NCBI GenBank assembly: GCA_027405735.1 | Contig: JAPEHQ010000005.1 | Location: 2,666,001 to 2,730,000, forward strand | Direction: 5' to 3' | Length of the DNA: 64,000 nt | From: Mucor racemosus | Lineage: Eukaryota; Mucoromycota; Mucoromycetes; Mucorales; Mucoraceae | Shown: one piece after another, positions 22,643-34,514 of the stretch | Layout of the letters: every line of letters starts with the position of its first letter | Numbering within the stretch: position 1 is the first letter of the stretch | Notes under the pieces: generated by a model | Database searches by the model: none | Told to the model about the DNA's origin: nothing | The model's input: the letters and a program-made list of their open reading frames with translations, nothing else | Position numbers and translations under genes: made by a program

Positions 22643-23171
22643 TGTTGTATTCCACCTACTAGTATCATACATTATCACCTTCTACAGTATCAATACATCT
22701 TACAATCTATTGACTACGACATGTATTGAAGTGCAAGTCTTGATATCGGATATAAGAAACTCCTAGCGTACCAAGTTTAATCCAGTAATTACCAAGAACG
22801 CTTGGACCTCAATTATGACACCACATTATTTCATCCCAGCAGTTAACCAATCAAGTAGTTATCAAATCAACATCCAAGCATATTTAGCGCAGCATTGAAA
22901 CAACACAACTCACAAGCTCTGCAAGAACGGTTAAATTATGATTGATCCATTTCAATCCATAGATTACTATCAAACAGATCCAATAGTTCAATAGTGCCTT
23001 AAATTACATCTCAGGATCTCAATGTCTAATCAATATAAAAGGCCATACTTTTACATCTAAATAAACGATATCTTGTTTTTATTATACAGTTGAAGAACTG
23101 ATTAATTACTCATTCTTTTATAATTGTATTCTTTTTTAAGTACTATTTATCAATCCTGAAAATATACGACA
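22643..23171 (+). mobile_element. LTR-like element A, copy 4, TSD TACTC
   Basis: 529 bp, TGTTGTATTCCACC...ATATACGACA, with TACTC on both sides (22638-22642 and 23172-23176). Very close to copy 2, so these two insertions are probably the most recent of the family here. Confidence 0.88.
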
Positions 23172-24028
23172 TACTCAATAAAAAGCTAGAGCTGGCTATA
23201 ACCTCACGAAATGCTCCAGAAAAGTGATAAAATTTCGAATGATATAGAAACAAAAAAAAAAGAATAATCTAATGTCTTGTCTAATAACCATAGTTTTAAT
23301 CGTTGCTATTGTATACTTGAAAACAAATCTTTTTACAGCTGACAATCGTAAACTAACATAGTAAGTTCAAAGAAGGTTAATTTGTCTAAATTTTATGTGT
23401 GATAAAGTGACATATATAATCTTAGATTTGACTGGCATATAAATTTAAGCAGTAAGTGTTATCTAAGTTTATGCTCGAGCAAAAACTATTGTTGCTGTAA
23501 ACATTATAGCCATAACCATATTTACAAATGATAATAATTGTAAATATATTAGCTGTTGCATGTATTGCTCTACATCAACAACGCAATGAATTGTATTGTC
23601 TATTATCTATATTAATAAAAGCAACTGTAATTTAAAAACCCATTCCAGTAAAAAATGCAATAAAATTTTGAGAACGGCACGATGTGATGCTCATGTACAA
23701 ACTAATTTGTGCCCATACGACCAGCTCATTATGCTCATGGTCAAATTTTATTATTATGCACAAATAAGGATAATGACGATGATATGCTTGTGGGCAGTTC
23801 TACTATTATGCACACATGGAATTAATGACATGCACATGGACAGATGAATCCATAATTCTGCACATACAGGCTTAGCGTTGTGCTCGTGTGCAGTTTCTTT
23901 TGTTGTGCCCATGTGCATCTTGTTGTCTTTTTAGCCATACTTAGTGGGCACAACAGCTCAGGCTATAGTGCGCAGCCTATCTGGGCACAACGAAATCATC
24001 TTGTGCAGCAGCACAGGTCGGCCGTAGT

Positions 24029-25514
24029 ATTAAGATACATTGAACGCCAACATCGTACTTGGTAAAACGCTTTATTACTTTATTGCAAGTCAACACAACT
24101 AAATGGATGCTAGTTTAGCATCATCAGTTGTTGAATCAGATAAACTTGAGATTAGACGACTCGACCTCTTTTAATAGTTTCGCAAACCATGAATTAATAA
24201 TGGACTGTTATTATAGATACGCTAATCAAGGATGGTGAGTTAACTCTAATGGACGAACGAGTCGATTAGCAGTATAAACGAAATGTTAAAATCAATTAAA
24301 GCAACAATTGAATGAACAAAAAATGACAAAGCATGTAAATTAACATAATTGAATTGTTTCAAGCATTTTGAACTGATTACACCTTTACTTTTGACCTATA
24401 AAAATTGATTCATTAGTAAAATCAATTAACAAGTAATGATTATGGTGTACCTTTAAGAGTTGGTAGTAGTATACAAGACAACGTCTCGTTTTCCTCTTCG
24501 TGGCTGATGGCTACATTTTAATCAATGTGAACATGGATTTTTTACATTATTTAACATATTTTTACATTATTTTCTCCATAGTGTAAGGACTTTTTTTGTA
24601 ATAAATAAATATTCTCTTTATATAGCGTTTATCAGAGAGGTTTGGTAAACATTCCTAGGTCCATACATAGCCAATAAAACCTCTTGTTAGATATAAGTCT
24701 TGATAGTAGCCAATCGGTGTATTCATAGATTTTATGGGTCCTTGATCATAATGGTGTGATTAGATCCACATTATGTTGATTGGCCTTTAACACTATAAGC
24801 TGTTAGGATTGAAGCTGGACAGAAAGTTTCATATTAGTATGAATCAACATGTATCATTTAGTAATGTTATGTATATTCATGCCAGCTATACTTTAATTGA
24901 GAATCGGGTGTAATAGTAATCAATATAATGGATAAATATGTACATATTCTACAGTATTACAAATAAAAAAGTTTAAAAATTTTATGTCAATAAAATAGAT
25001 CAAGTAGGAGCTGTTCTAAACGCATGATTGACAACTGGGGTTGCCAAAAACCAATTTAAGAGCCGTTCTTGTGAGGATGGAAATATGGAGATGCCCAATT
25101 TCCTCTACCTAATTTGTATGGGCTATTTCAGATTGTTGCATCCACAGATCTGGGTGCATTCCTTGGTTAAGATTACGACACAGTTTGATATGTTAAGTTC
25201 TACATTGCTGTGTATTATGTTATGAAGCTCCGTGTATGCAGGAATATGGAACTAGTGTGTGTCACCTAGATTTGATTGGATATATGAATATATATAAATA
25301 GACTCCTTTAAACAGGTCATATAATTAGAGAATGTGAATATAAAAGAAGATGGTTCGATCTTATAATAAAGTTCTTTAGTTTTAGTGTGCTCTTTCATTT
25401 TATAACAGTTTTCCTTTATTTTTATTAAATGATTTAGTACATATTTTAGCTTTGAGATTGATATAATCTCCTGGCGTAACACAGATATTTTTTGCAAATT
25501 CTTATATAATTAAA
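24029..25514. other. repeat-region DNA, no gene seen
   Basis: AT-rich stretch after repeat C copy 2. A 22-codon reading frame begins at 24103 (MDASLASSVVESDKLEIRRL) and then meets stops. It looks protein-like and may be the start of a decayed transposon ORF, but it is too short to name. Nothing else recognised; ORFs such as 25028-25225 are unremarkable. Confidence 0.4.
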
Positions 25515-25700
25515 TAATGGTTCGAAATTAATGTTTGAAGTTGTACTTAATGTACAGTAAGTATACAAATAACATATTTTGGTTTCATTAGCCCAGTTGT
25601 TTTTGAAGAAGAATTTTAGCACAAGTTTCAATAAAAAAACTCTCTTCCCCTGCATAAAAAAAATAAAGCGACTGGAAAAATGCTTTTAATCCATGAATAT
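25515..25700 (+). repeat. repeat family H, copy 1
   Basis: Matches 51595-51790. Shared words include AATAATGGTTCGAAATT (AACAACGGTTTGAAATT in copy 2), GTTGTACTTAATG, TTTCATTAGC and GGAAAAATGC. Non-coding; ends not defined. Confidence 0.55.
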
Positions 25701-26727
25701 TAATCCCAATGGGCTCAAAGTTTTAAGATATATAATACAGTTGAAACAGTATCCATAATCCAATTTTTTAGTTTCCTTAAATTGTTAATTAATTCGTAGT
25801 ACTAAAACACCCACTTTTTCGGTTTCTGAAAAGTTGCATGTAACGGTTTATAGCATGATAGGTATAATTAAGGTAGTGGAGTTTGTGACATAATCAAATA
25901 ATTTTAATGGCATTTGAATATCAATTTATATCATAATTCCATCAAAATGCAGCTACAATTAAGCGAGATAATGCAAATGAAAGCTAGACATCTTGCGTAG
26001 ATTATAAAAATAAGAGCTATGATATAAAAAAGTTTACTATCCTCTTTGGGTTAATTAAACGACCTGTTATTTAGCAATCATTTTCATTCTTTACAATTCT
26101 AGATACCAAGATTGTCAGAAACTTTAAAATGCTTTTAAAATTAATCCAAAATTTATGTCGTAAATTGTGTTATTGATTTGGGGGGGGGGTATCAAGACCT
26201 TAAAAATTATTAGTGTCGGTAGATATACAAATGATTAAAAAGAAAAAAAAGCATTTTTGCATTGGTTAATATTATATATTTATGATTTAAGGCAACTCCT
26301 GGGCAATCATATTAAATAGTTGTAGCATTCAAAGCTGCTGACTGATAGCAACGATTTTATAAATTGTATTTTGTGCGGCCTTAAAACGAAATCAATTTTT
26401 TTAAAGATTATGCTATATCTAAGGTGCATGGTGTCCGAAAACACCAATTGAGCCTGTTTCAATCGATATTTTGTATCTCGATGGTAGGAGAGCTTTTCAA
26501 TATAAAATAGCAATTCACGCTTCTATATATTTTTATGAGCAATAGATTAAAAATTAAGTGGAATGTAGGAGAAAATATTTAATGGCAAAAGCACTACCAA
26601 GAAGTTTTAATGTTGTATGAAAAGGAGTTTTTGAAGCCCAGTAAAATTTTTTCGTTCTTTCATCTTCTTTTGTTTTGCGTGTTTGATAATATTAACTTTT
26701 GTGTTCACCATTTTGATATCAAATACC
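25701..26727. other. intergenic, no gene seen
   Basis: AT-rich DNA with a run of 10 G at 26180-26189. No convincing ORF. The last 100 bases are the leader of the GON7-like gene. Confidence 0.45.
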
Positions 26728-27087
26728 ATGTCAAATCTCACAGCAACATATAACAACGCAACCAAAAATACCAATAAAGTTATTGAGATACCACTTGATA
26801 ATAGTAAAACTTTGACTGACAATATTTTGAACTTGAAGGAGCAAGTAAACACATTTCTGACAAATGTTCTAGAACAAGAAAAGCAAAGTAAAGTAACTTC
26901 AGTGGAAGAAGATGAAATTGAAAAGCAAAAGCAAGAAGAACAGGAACAAGAAGATGAAGATGAAGCAGAACAAGAAAAAGAAGAAGAAGAAGAAGAAGAA
27001 GAAGAAAAGCAAGATTCTCCAATGACAGTTGATAAACCTGAACTTTCTGAAGAACAAGCTACAAAAAAATTAAAAACAGACCCTTAA
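26728..27087 (+). CDS. GON7-like EKC/KEOPS complex subunit
   Basis: 119 residues, no intron. Residues 1-50 contain LTATY, then NSKTLTDNILNLKEQVNTFL and TNVLEQEK, resembling the conserved helix of Gon7-family proteins. A run of Glu/Asp follows (about 70-98) and the protein ends in EEQATKKLKTDP; human GON7 likewise has an acidic middle and a short basic tail with PKT. Gon7 caps the Kae1-Pcc1 side of KEOPS, which makes the t6A modification of ANN-decoding tRNAs. I chose the ATG at 26728 over one 45 bases upstream because the family motif starts directly after it and the upstream stretch is hydrophobic and atypical. Small, rapidly diverging family: the assignment is moderate. Alternative: an unrelated acidic protein. 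Confidence 0.6.
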   Translation: MSNLTATYNNATKNTNKVIEIPLDNSKTLTDNILNLKEQVNTFLTNVLEQEKQSKVTSVEEDEIEKQKQEEQEQEDEDEAEQEKEEEEEEEEEKQDSPMTVDKPELSEEQATKKLKTDP

Positions 27088-27514
27088 AAAGATGCCTCAC
27101 AAACGCGAAATATCTTGTACATATATAAATCAGACTAATAAATTAGCTATTCATTGTTATGTTTAAATCCAAATATGTACAATATAATGAAATTAAGTTT
27201 CCAGACCCGAATGTAAGCTAAAACATACAAGCCAACATTAGCAGCAATTTGTTTAAAGAAGAGAAGGGGTACAGTATCTCTTCAATCAGCCAACAAGAAG
27301 ATCAGAGCCGGACTTTTTAATGGTCGTGTCTCTTCCAATTTGTTTCTATTTAAATATACCATCTTGTTTCTTATTTTCTTCTTTTTCTTCTTCTCTCTTT
27401 TTTTCCCCTTTCTTTTCATACTTTTCTTTGTCGTTTTTTCGTTCATCCAAGTGTAAGTTAAATCAAGTAAAATGTTGTAGAATTTTATATAAATACATGA
27501 CAATAGAAACAAAC

Positions 27515-27654
27515 ATGGCTTTCTTTGTCCGCCCCTCTAAATACCGCCACGTTTATGGTACTTGTGCCAAAAGAGATTTCAGTTATGATAATCTTCGTGT
27601 AAGCGCTAATGCTTGGGATACCAACATGGTGAAGGCAAATCCTGTAAGTTTATT

Positions 27655-27686
<32 letters not shown>

Positions 27687-29412
27687 TCTCTAAAAAAAAG
27701 GGGGAAATAGAAACTAAAATGGTAGTACAATAATTAGTTGTTCATTTCTGTTAACTGGCAAGCCTCAGGTGGTGGTGCTTTTGCTGTTATCCCTCACACT
27801 CAAGTTGGTAAGCTTTCCTTGTCAAAGAAAATGTATAGAAATTAACTGTTTATATAAATAGGCAAGTTGCCTGATAATTATCCTCTTTACCGAGGACATA
27901 CTGGCCCTGTTCTTGATACCGATTTCAATCCCTTCAATGACTATGTTATTGCTTCCGGATCTGAGGATAGCAAAGTTATGATTTGGAACATCCCCGAAGA
28001 GTACGCCGAAAATCAAGAGGAAGTTACTCCTGTCTTGAAGTTATCTGGTCACGGCCGGTAAGTTTTTATGCGTTTCTGTTTGTGCAAGAACAATGCATAA
28101 CCCCATTTAAAATCATTTATTTGTAGTAAGGTTGGCCATGTTCTTTTCCACCCAGTTGCCGAGAATGTTTTAGCTTCTGCAAGTACTGATTTAACTATCA
28201 AATTGTGGGATATTGAAAAGGGAATCGAGAAGCAAGAGATTACAGGCCATGGTGAAATTATTCAATCTATGGCATGGAATTATAATGGTTCTCTTTTGGC
28301 AACAACTTGTAGAGACAAGAAGCTTCGTGTGTTTGATGTCCGTGCCAATGAAATTGTTCAAGAAGGTCCTGGCCATCAAGGTATCAAGGGTTCTCGCGTT
28401 GTATGGCTCGGTGATTCTGATCGTTTAGCTACTACTGGTTTCTCCCGCATGAGTGATCGTCAATTGAATTTGTGGGATTCTAATAATTTGGCTAAACCCA
28501 TCAAATCTGAATTTTTGGATACCTCTTCCGGTGTCCTTATGCCTTTTTATGATACAGATAACAAAATTTTGTATCTTGCAGGAAAAGGGTAAGCACATTT
28601 ATTTTAGCACACAATAATCTACTCCTTAACCCCCTTTCTTTATATGTATGTAGTGACGGTAACATTCGTTATTACGAGTATGATAATGATGCTTTATACC
28701 CTCTTTCTGAATTCAAAGCTATTGAACCTCAAAGAGGTATGTGTTTCTTGCCTAAGCGTGGTGTTCATGTCAATGAATGTGAGATTGCTAGAGCTTACAA
28801 GGTTGGCACTACTTTGATTGAACCCATTTCTTTCACTGTGCCTAGAAAGGTAAAATGCAAGTTTACATATACTGCGATGATTATATCTTAATATTTCCAT
28901 TTCTCTAGTCCGATGCATTCCAATCTGATATTTTCCCTCCTTGTATCAGTGATGAACCTGCTCTTACTGCAGATGAATGGTTTGAGGGTAAGAATGCCAA
29001 TCCCAAGTTGATTGATCTTGAAGCTGGTTTTACTGTCAAGGCCAAGAAGGAATTTACTCCTTCAGCACCCGTTGAAGAGGCAAAGCCTGATACTGCATCT
29101 GCTTCCTCTGGAACTGGTAGCGCCAATTCTGGCGAAAACAATGTAAGTGTCTATTTTAGGCAACGTCCATTCCCACCAATTAACATTTTGGATACATATT
29201 AGGTTCAGGAACAACTCAAAGATATGAGCAAAGAAAACGAAGAATTAAAGAATGTAGTTGCTCAAAAGGATACGAAGATTCGTGTTCTTGAGATTGAAGT
29301 TGATAAACTTCGTACTGAATTGGCTGAATTAGCTTTAGCCAAGAAGAATGAGGAACTTAAGGCTGAAAAGCTTGAGGAATTACCTCACTCTGGTAATGCT
29401 TTGGCCGAGTAA
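27515..29412 (+). CDS. CRN1: coronin
   Basis: Actin-binding WD-repeat protein; coronins bundle F-actin and regulate Arp2/3 and cofilin at cortical actin patches. Seven exons: 27515-27643, 27738-27807, 27862-28057, 28127-28588, 28654-28849, 28909-29142, 29203-29412, giving 498 residues. The start MAFFVRPSKYRHVYG is the coronin signature, followed by NWQASGGGAFAVIP. WD repeats follow (GHTGPVLDTDFNP, IKLWDIEKG, RVFDVRA, LNLWDS), then the C-terminal extension of the propeller (FLPKRGVHVNECEIARAYK). After a short S/A/G/E linker (about 405-430) comes a C-terminal coiled coil of about 65 residues (KIRVLEIEVDKLRTELAELA). It lacks the long unique region of yeast Crn1. Intron 1 holds about 27 T. A TAAATATA-type AT block precedes the start. 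Confidence 0.95.
27661..27687. repeat. poly-T tract in intron 1 of coronin
   Basis: About 27 consecutive T directly after the donor of the 94-base intron 27644-27737. A likely length-variable site. Confidence 0.75.
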
Positions 29413-30822
29413 AAAGAGAAAGCATAATATCTACAAAACCAACTGCTTTGTTATTCAACATTTACAATATGTCAACAACTCATTTAATTATCTAATCCCC
29501 CCCCCCCTAACCAACCTTATAAACACGCTTAAACTACAACCACAAGATACTCATATCATGGAAAATTTATATTGTGCATTTTGTATATATAATGCCAAGA
29601 TTATGCTACAATTTTTTGAAATTAAAAGAATAAACATAAATATGTATAAATAATAAATTCGTGTATCATATCTTGCTTTTAAAAATGATTACATGCTTTT
29701 TACTTTGTGCAAAACGTAGTGTAATGGCAACAAGAGCCCTTCTTGTGACACAAATGAAGGCACCAAAGAATCAACGTCTTTCAGAAAACCTGCAGAAATA
29801 TTGGCGAAATTGCAGCGAGCATGTTTTGCTTAGGTATAATAGTATTTAATAAACAACACAAATATAAAAAGCCAGAAAATGGTGGTATCTAATCGCTTGA
29901 AGAATTTTCTGGAGAGTGCAAATTGTTCTATTTGTTTTTTTTTTAGCTATACATTTTTTAGCATCTTGTTGTCATCCATGTACTTTCTATTTCACATCTG
30001 TGTATGTTATTCATGTACAAGTAGTCCTCAAACTTCAAAAATATCGAAACCTCAATAAGAGTGAATGTTTAAGATGGGAAATTTTATGTCGCTTTTGCTC
30101 GGATCAAGATTGACATTATCTTCATAATGAAGCATGTTTCCTTTGATTTGCATTCCTTGATAAATTTCTTATAAAACATAGATGATTGGCAGGGAATATG
30201 TTGATTCCGATCATAGTAACCATCTTGCAATGATTGGCTGTAACATCAATTTTTGGTTGACTGTCCGATTGTTTTGCGGTGCCCGGGACATTGAAGGTCT
30301 GTTAAATATCCATAGTGATTCTTTAACGTATCATCCTCTTTTTCGTGATTGCCAAAGGTATATATAAGAGATAATAATAACAAGGGGAAGGAAGTGATAG
30401 ATAGATGATTATAACATCATAATGGATGGATGCAATTATACAAAGATTGTATTCATCATTCAATTGAATGAAGAAGAAAAAAAAAGTATAATCGACCATC
30501 AGGGAAAAATCCACCACATCCAGTATAAAGATTATCCAATGTATTTCCATCCATCCTTTGGTAATACGATATGAACATCGATACATTAGATATACATCTA
30601 CATCAATATGAATTACAGCAATCGACACATCCTTAGTTTCCGGTCGAAATGTCATGTTCTGATCGTCCACGTCGCTTTATGCTTGAAATGTTTGGATACA
30701 AGCTCAACATGAAATGTCAAAGTTCAGATACACTCAAAGGATTTTCAATAGACATTTCAGTTTGCACATGTTCAATACTATCATATTTAAAAGGAATATC
30801 AATTAAATCAACGTAGGAAACA
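29413..30822. other. intergenic, no certain gene
   Basis: Between coronin and eL6. It contains a run of about 11 C (29498-29508) and AT-rich DNA. Several ORFs of 60-115 codons exist (29661-29849, 30182-30367, minus 30323-30670), but none shows a family motif or protein-like composition throughout. GATGGATG-type words at about 30423 and their reverse at about 30550 form a weak inverted repeat. Confidence 0.4.
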
Positions 30823-30983
30823 ACGTGTATGCACAATGCCGATATTTCAACAGTATCATTATACTTTTTTTTTCTTCATTTGGGTTGAAATTATGTTGAA
30901 TAATCGTTTATCTTGAGGATGCCTTGGTCTAGAGAATATGAATGAATAGAAATACTAATATAATTGATTTCTATTTAGCTATA
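30823..30983 (+). promoter_or_regulatory. probable 5'-UTR intron and leader of eL6
   Basis: The bases before the eL6 start read TACTAATATAATTG then TTCTATTTAG/CTATAATG: a clear branch-point word (TACTAAT) and acceptor 6 bases ahead of the ATG. This argues for an intron in the leader. The donor is not certain; GTATGC at 30827 is a candidate. Leader introns are common in ribosomal-protein genes of fungi. Confidence 0.5.
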
Positions 30984-31688
30984 ATGCCCCACGCACCTAG
31001 AAACAGCTTCATTGCTCCTGGCGTCTCTCGCTTCTCTCGTTCTGCTGCCTACTCCAAGAAGGCTCAGTACAAGCGTAAGCAAACCGCTGTTGCTGCTCCT
31101 GCCAAGGCTGCTGCTACCGATAAGACTGTTGAGGTTAAGGGTGCTAAGAACGGTAACAACCGTACTGTCCCTGCCCAAAAGGCTTCTCGTTTCTACCCCG
31201 CTGAGGATGTCCCTCAACCCAAGGTTGGTCGTAAGTCTGCCAAGACTGGTTCTCTCCGTGCCTCCATCACCGCCGGTACTGTTGTCATTCTCCTCGCTGG
31301 TCGTTATCGCGGAAAGCGTGTTGTTGTCTTGAAGCAACTTGACTCTGGTCTCCTCCTCGTCACTGGTCCCTTCAAGGTTAACGGTGTCCCTTTGAGACGT
31401 GTCAACCAAGCTTATGTTATTGCCACCTCTACCAAGCTCGATCTTGCTTCCGTCTCTATTGATGCCAAGTTCAACGATGCTTACTTCAAGAAGTCTGCCA
31501 AGACCGAGAAGGCTTTCCTCGAAGGTGAGTCCAAGAAGGCTGCTTTCCCCGAATCCAAGGCTGCTGACCAAAAGGCTGTCGATAAGGCTCTCCTCGAAGT
31601 TGTTGCCAAGACTCCTTTCCTCCGTCAATACTTGTCTTCCAACTTTGGTTTGAACAAGGGTCAATTCCCTCACGACATGAAGTTCTAA
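30984..31688 (+). CDS. RPL6: 60S ribosomal protein eL6
   Basis: Protein of the large cytosolic ribosomal subunit, 234 residues. Seen: Lys/Ala-rich N-terminus; FYPAEDVPQPKVGRK; the KOW-like core ITAGTVVILLAGRYRGKRVV and LLLVTGPFKVNGVPLRRV, which is diagnostic for eL6; C-terminus with LSSNFGLNKGQFPHDMKF. I chose ATG 30984 and not the in-frame ATG at 30942, because the latter lies in a stretch that looks like an intron 3' end. Codon choice (CTC, GTC, TCC, GGT, AAG) is far more biased and richer in C than in the neighbours, as expected for a highly expressed gene. That bias opens long ORFs on the other strand and frames, which are artefacts. The single coding exon is uninterrupted. Confidence 0.95.
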   Translation: MPHAPRNSFIAPGVSRFSRSAAYSKKAQYKRKQTAVAAPAKAAATDKTVEVKGAKNGNNRTVPAQKASRFYPAEDVPQPKVGRKSAKTGSLRASITAGTVVILLAGRYRGKRVVVLKQLDSGLLLVTGPFKVNGVPLRRVNQAYVIATSTKLDLASVSIDAKFNDAYFKKSAKTEKAFLEGESKKAAFPESKAADQKAVDKALLEVVAKTPFLRQYLSSNFGLNKGQFPHDMKF

Positions 31689-32685
31689 ATGTTAGTTCTT
31701 GATTATAGCTTTGAGAAATAACAAAACCTTTTTTAAAATAAAATTTATACGATATTATATATAAAAAGGGAAAAAATTGATGGTTATTTGTTGCATTTTA
31801 AAATAAAGTATTCAAAATGATAATTATCTGGATGGGTCTGTCGGTAATGTAAGATTTGGTATTGAGTGTCGGATTTTTGAGAAATGGGTTAAGTAGCTGA
31901 CAAGAAATGGTTCATGTCAATTTGAAGGAAAAAATAATATGTAAAAAACATCAAAGCGCTTTTCATGATCATTACTACGATTATCTAGTGTATATGGGTA
32001 GATATGTGAGCGTTTTGTAGCTTGAAGATTTTTTTAAACATAAAGGGTAGGCTTAAATTAGGTACTTGAGGAACGCATTATTGGCCGTATCTCGATCAAA
32101 AATTGAGATATTTTCATTTTCTTAATTGCAATATGATTGCCTGATGCTATGTTACTAACCCAAATCAAGAAAAATGGAATCATCTACATTTTTAGGGAAT
32201 ACTCCAACATTGTTAAAAAAATCTTAATTTTTAGACATTTTACGACAAATTATTCTTACGCAATTCTCCTGTTCTAGATTTCTAAATGCAATGACAACTG
32301 CAAATCACCTGACCAGCTTTGTTTATTGGCGATCATGACAAAATTGGTAAATGCAAATCCATAACAAACACGTTGACCACAGACTTCAAATTTCAAGGAC
32401 AAGTACGATAATTGACGGTGAAATAAGGTTGCTTTCTTTTCTAATGATGTGTTTTCCGTAATGGTTCCCCTTCTTTAGGTGCTCTTTTTCTTTTTGTAAA
32501 ACCCTTTTATGGATAATGACATCACAATGAGCGGTCTCCATGCTGTTCAAGATGACTGTATAAAAGCTGTGAAGCGAGAGATGTTGGAACAAAAAGCCCG
32601 AAAAGACGTATATATTTTCCATTTTCTATTTCCCTTTCCCTCGTCTTTTTTCTTTTTACTCTATTTTTATAATCTGAAATACAAC
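31689..32685. other. intergenic; possible TATA box of the protease gene
   Basis: The 3' flank of eL6 has AATAAA-like words near 31737. The rest is AT-rich without a gene. A TATAAAAG word at about 32559-32566 lies about 120 bases upstream of the protease start and is a plausible core promoter; pyrimidine-rich leader sequence follows (32620-32670). The ORF 32509-32760 merely reads through this leader. Confidence 0.45.
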
Positions 32686-34115
32686 ATGAAGATTTTTGCC
32701 TTATCTGCTATTGTTGCTACTGCTCTTGCAACTGTCTCTGAAGCTGCTGTTTCAAGGTAATTATTGAGCATACATTTTTGACATTTTGTTTATTTCGGGC
32801 TATATTTGCGAGATGTTATGCATGAGTATCAGCATAATTCCCGCTTATATCTCTTTGAAATACGCAAGTTTAATACAGGGATTTGTATGACTAATATAAA
32901 TGAAATTTGTTTAGAATTGCCATCAAGAAAGTAGATGAATCCCCTTCTGAAAAACTTCAACGTTATGCTCATACCGGTGAATATTTAACCCAAAAGTACT
33001 TTGGTGCCAGTCGTTATCAAGATAAGAGTGTTACTCCTTTCCAGATTAAACCTGATGGTAGTGTAGAGCATGGCGTTCCTATTTCAAATTATATGAATGC
33101 TCAAGTAAGTAAATTTATGTACACTTGTCAAAGGTTGGTCATCTGATATCAATGCTTGTTATAGTACTACGGTGATATTGAGCTTGGTTCTCCTCCTCAA
33201 ACCTTCTCCGTCGTTTTTGATACTGGTTCTTCTAATCTTTGGGTTCCTTCTACTCATTGTAATTCTATCGCTTGTTTCATGCATCGTCGTTATAACTCTG
33301 CTCAATCAGAAACCTTCAAAGAAAATGGCACCGAATTTGCTATTCAATATGGTACTGGCTCTTTAGAGGGTTTCATCAGTCAAGATACTTTGCGTGTTGG
33401 TGGAATCAAGGTTGAAGATCAAGGCTTTGCTGAGTCTGTCAAGGAACCTGGTTTCACTTTTGCTTTAGCCAAGTTTGATGGTATCTTTGGTCTTGGTTAT
33501 GACACCATTTCCGTTAAGCAAACAGTTCCTCCCTTTTACCACATGGTCAACAGGGATTTGGTTGATGAGCAACTCTTTTCTTTCTGGTTGAATGATGTTA
33601 ACAAGGGTGATTCCGAAACTGGCGGTGAACTCGTCTTTGGTGGTGTTGATCCTGAACATTATAAGGGCAACATTACTTGGACTCCTATTAAAAGAAAGGG
33701 TTATTGGGAGATTGAGCTTGAGAACATCAAGTTTGGTGATGAATACATTGATTTAGATCCCGTTGGTGCTGCTATCGATACTGGTTCTTCTCTTTTGATT
33801 GCCCCTACTACCATTGCTGATTTGATTAACCATGAGTTAGGTGCTGAAAAGAATTGGGCTGGTCAATATACTCTTGATTGTTCTGTTATTCCTACTCTTC
33901 CTGAATTCTGTTTTGTTTTCAATGGTAAGGACTTCTGTTTGAAGGGTGAAGATTACGTTCTCAAGGTCCAAGATCAATGTATCTCTGGTTTCATGGGTAT
34001 GGATATCCCTGAACCTGCCGGTCCTCTTTGGATTGTTGGTGATGTCTTCCTTCGTAAATTCTATAGTGTTTATGATCTCGGAAACAATAGAGTTGGTCTT
34101 GCTGAATCCAAATAA
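32686..34115 (+). CDS. PEP4: aspartic proteinase, vacuolar saccharopepsin type (proteinase A)
   Basis: Pepsin-family (A1) protease; the vacuolar member activates other hydrolases and degrades proteins in the lytic vacuole. Exons 32686-32756, 32915-33104 and 33165-34115 give 403 residues, the usual length. A signal peptide (MKIFALSAIVATALATVSEA) is followed by a propeptide of about 65 residues. The mature part starts near SNYMNAQYYGDIELGSPPQT. Active sites: FDTGSSNLWVP (Asp about 106) and AAIDTGSS (Asp about 292); flap YGTGSLEGF; four cysteines in the two family disulfides are visible (HCNSIAC, EFCFVFNGKDFC). The C-terminus GPLWIVGDVFLRKFYSVYDL is that of cathepsin D/saccharopepsin, not of secreted mucorpepsins. 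The YG(S/D)IELG and YYTDIQ-like context also favours proteinase A. Confidence 0.93.
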
Positions 34116-34514
34116 ATTAAACAATCTTACAATCTCTCCTCCTCCTCCAACAACCTTTTTATAATATAGTAAAAATAAATTAAATTTAATTATGCCCATT
34201 TTTTTTCTGTTATTGCAAGAAATCTTACAGTAAACTATTAAATATTTGGTCTAATTATTGATGCGAACATTATTCTGGATTTTTATCCATGCTTGTTGAG
34301 CTTTGTTTGTCTAAAAATTGATATTGAACGATGCAAAACGCAATATATTCATGCTCTCCATACGAAAATGCACGAAATGGCCTGTAAAACTTCATTTATG
34401 CACGAAATTTGCAGTAGAAATATGATTTATATTTTCTTTCGTGTAATGCACTGCATTTTTGTTGTCGTTTTATGCATCAGGACGTCAAATCCATGGATAC
34501 AGAACTAAAGCATT

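Larger units (their letters stand above)
20602..24028 (+). mobile_element. gene-fragment-carrying repeat C, copy 2
   Basis: Contains the dynein-like piece (20602-20817 plus 21373-21404), the shared non-coding middle, and the TGCACA/TGGGCA-rich end terminating GGTCGGCCGTAGT near 24028. Interrupted by LTR-like D (20818-21372) and A (22643-23171), each with an exact 5-bp duplication. The true left end is uncertain. No element-encoded protein seen. Confidence 0.7.

Noticed and set aside
26780..27022. Leucine-rich minus-strand ORF
   Set aside because: Shadow of the Glu/Asp-coding repeat in the GON7-like gene.
30323..30670. 115-codon minus-strand ORF between coronin and eL6
   Set aside because: AT-driven composition (I, Y, F, M), no motif, no upstream promoter-like or splice context. 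Cannot be supported.
30975..31673. 232-codon ORF antisense to the ribosomal protein gene, and other-frame ORFs in the same place
   Set aside because: It arises from the strong codon bias of eL6; composition is mere Leu/Ser repetition and there is no family motif. The plus frame has a clear eL6 identity.
32509..32760. ORF overlapping exon 1 of the aspartic protease with an upstream start
   Set aside because: The frame crosses a pyrimidine-rich leader. The signal peptide begins at the internal ATG 32686, which gives a normal protease precursor.
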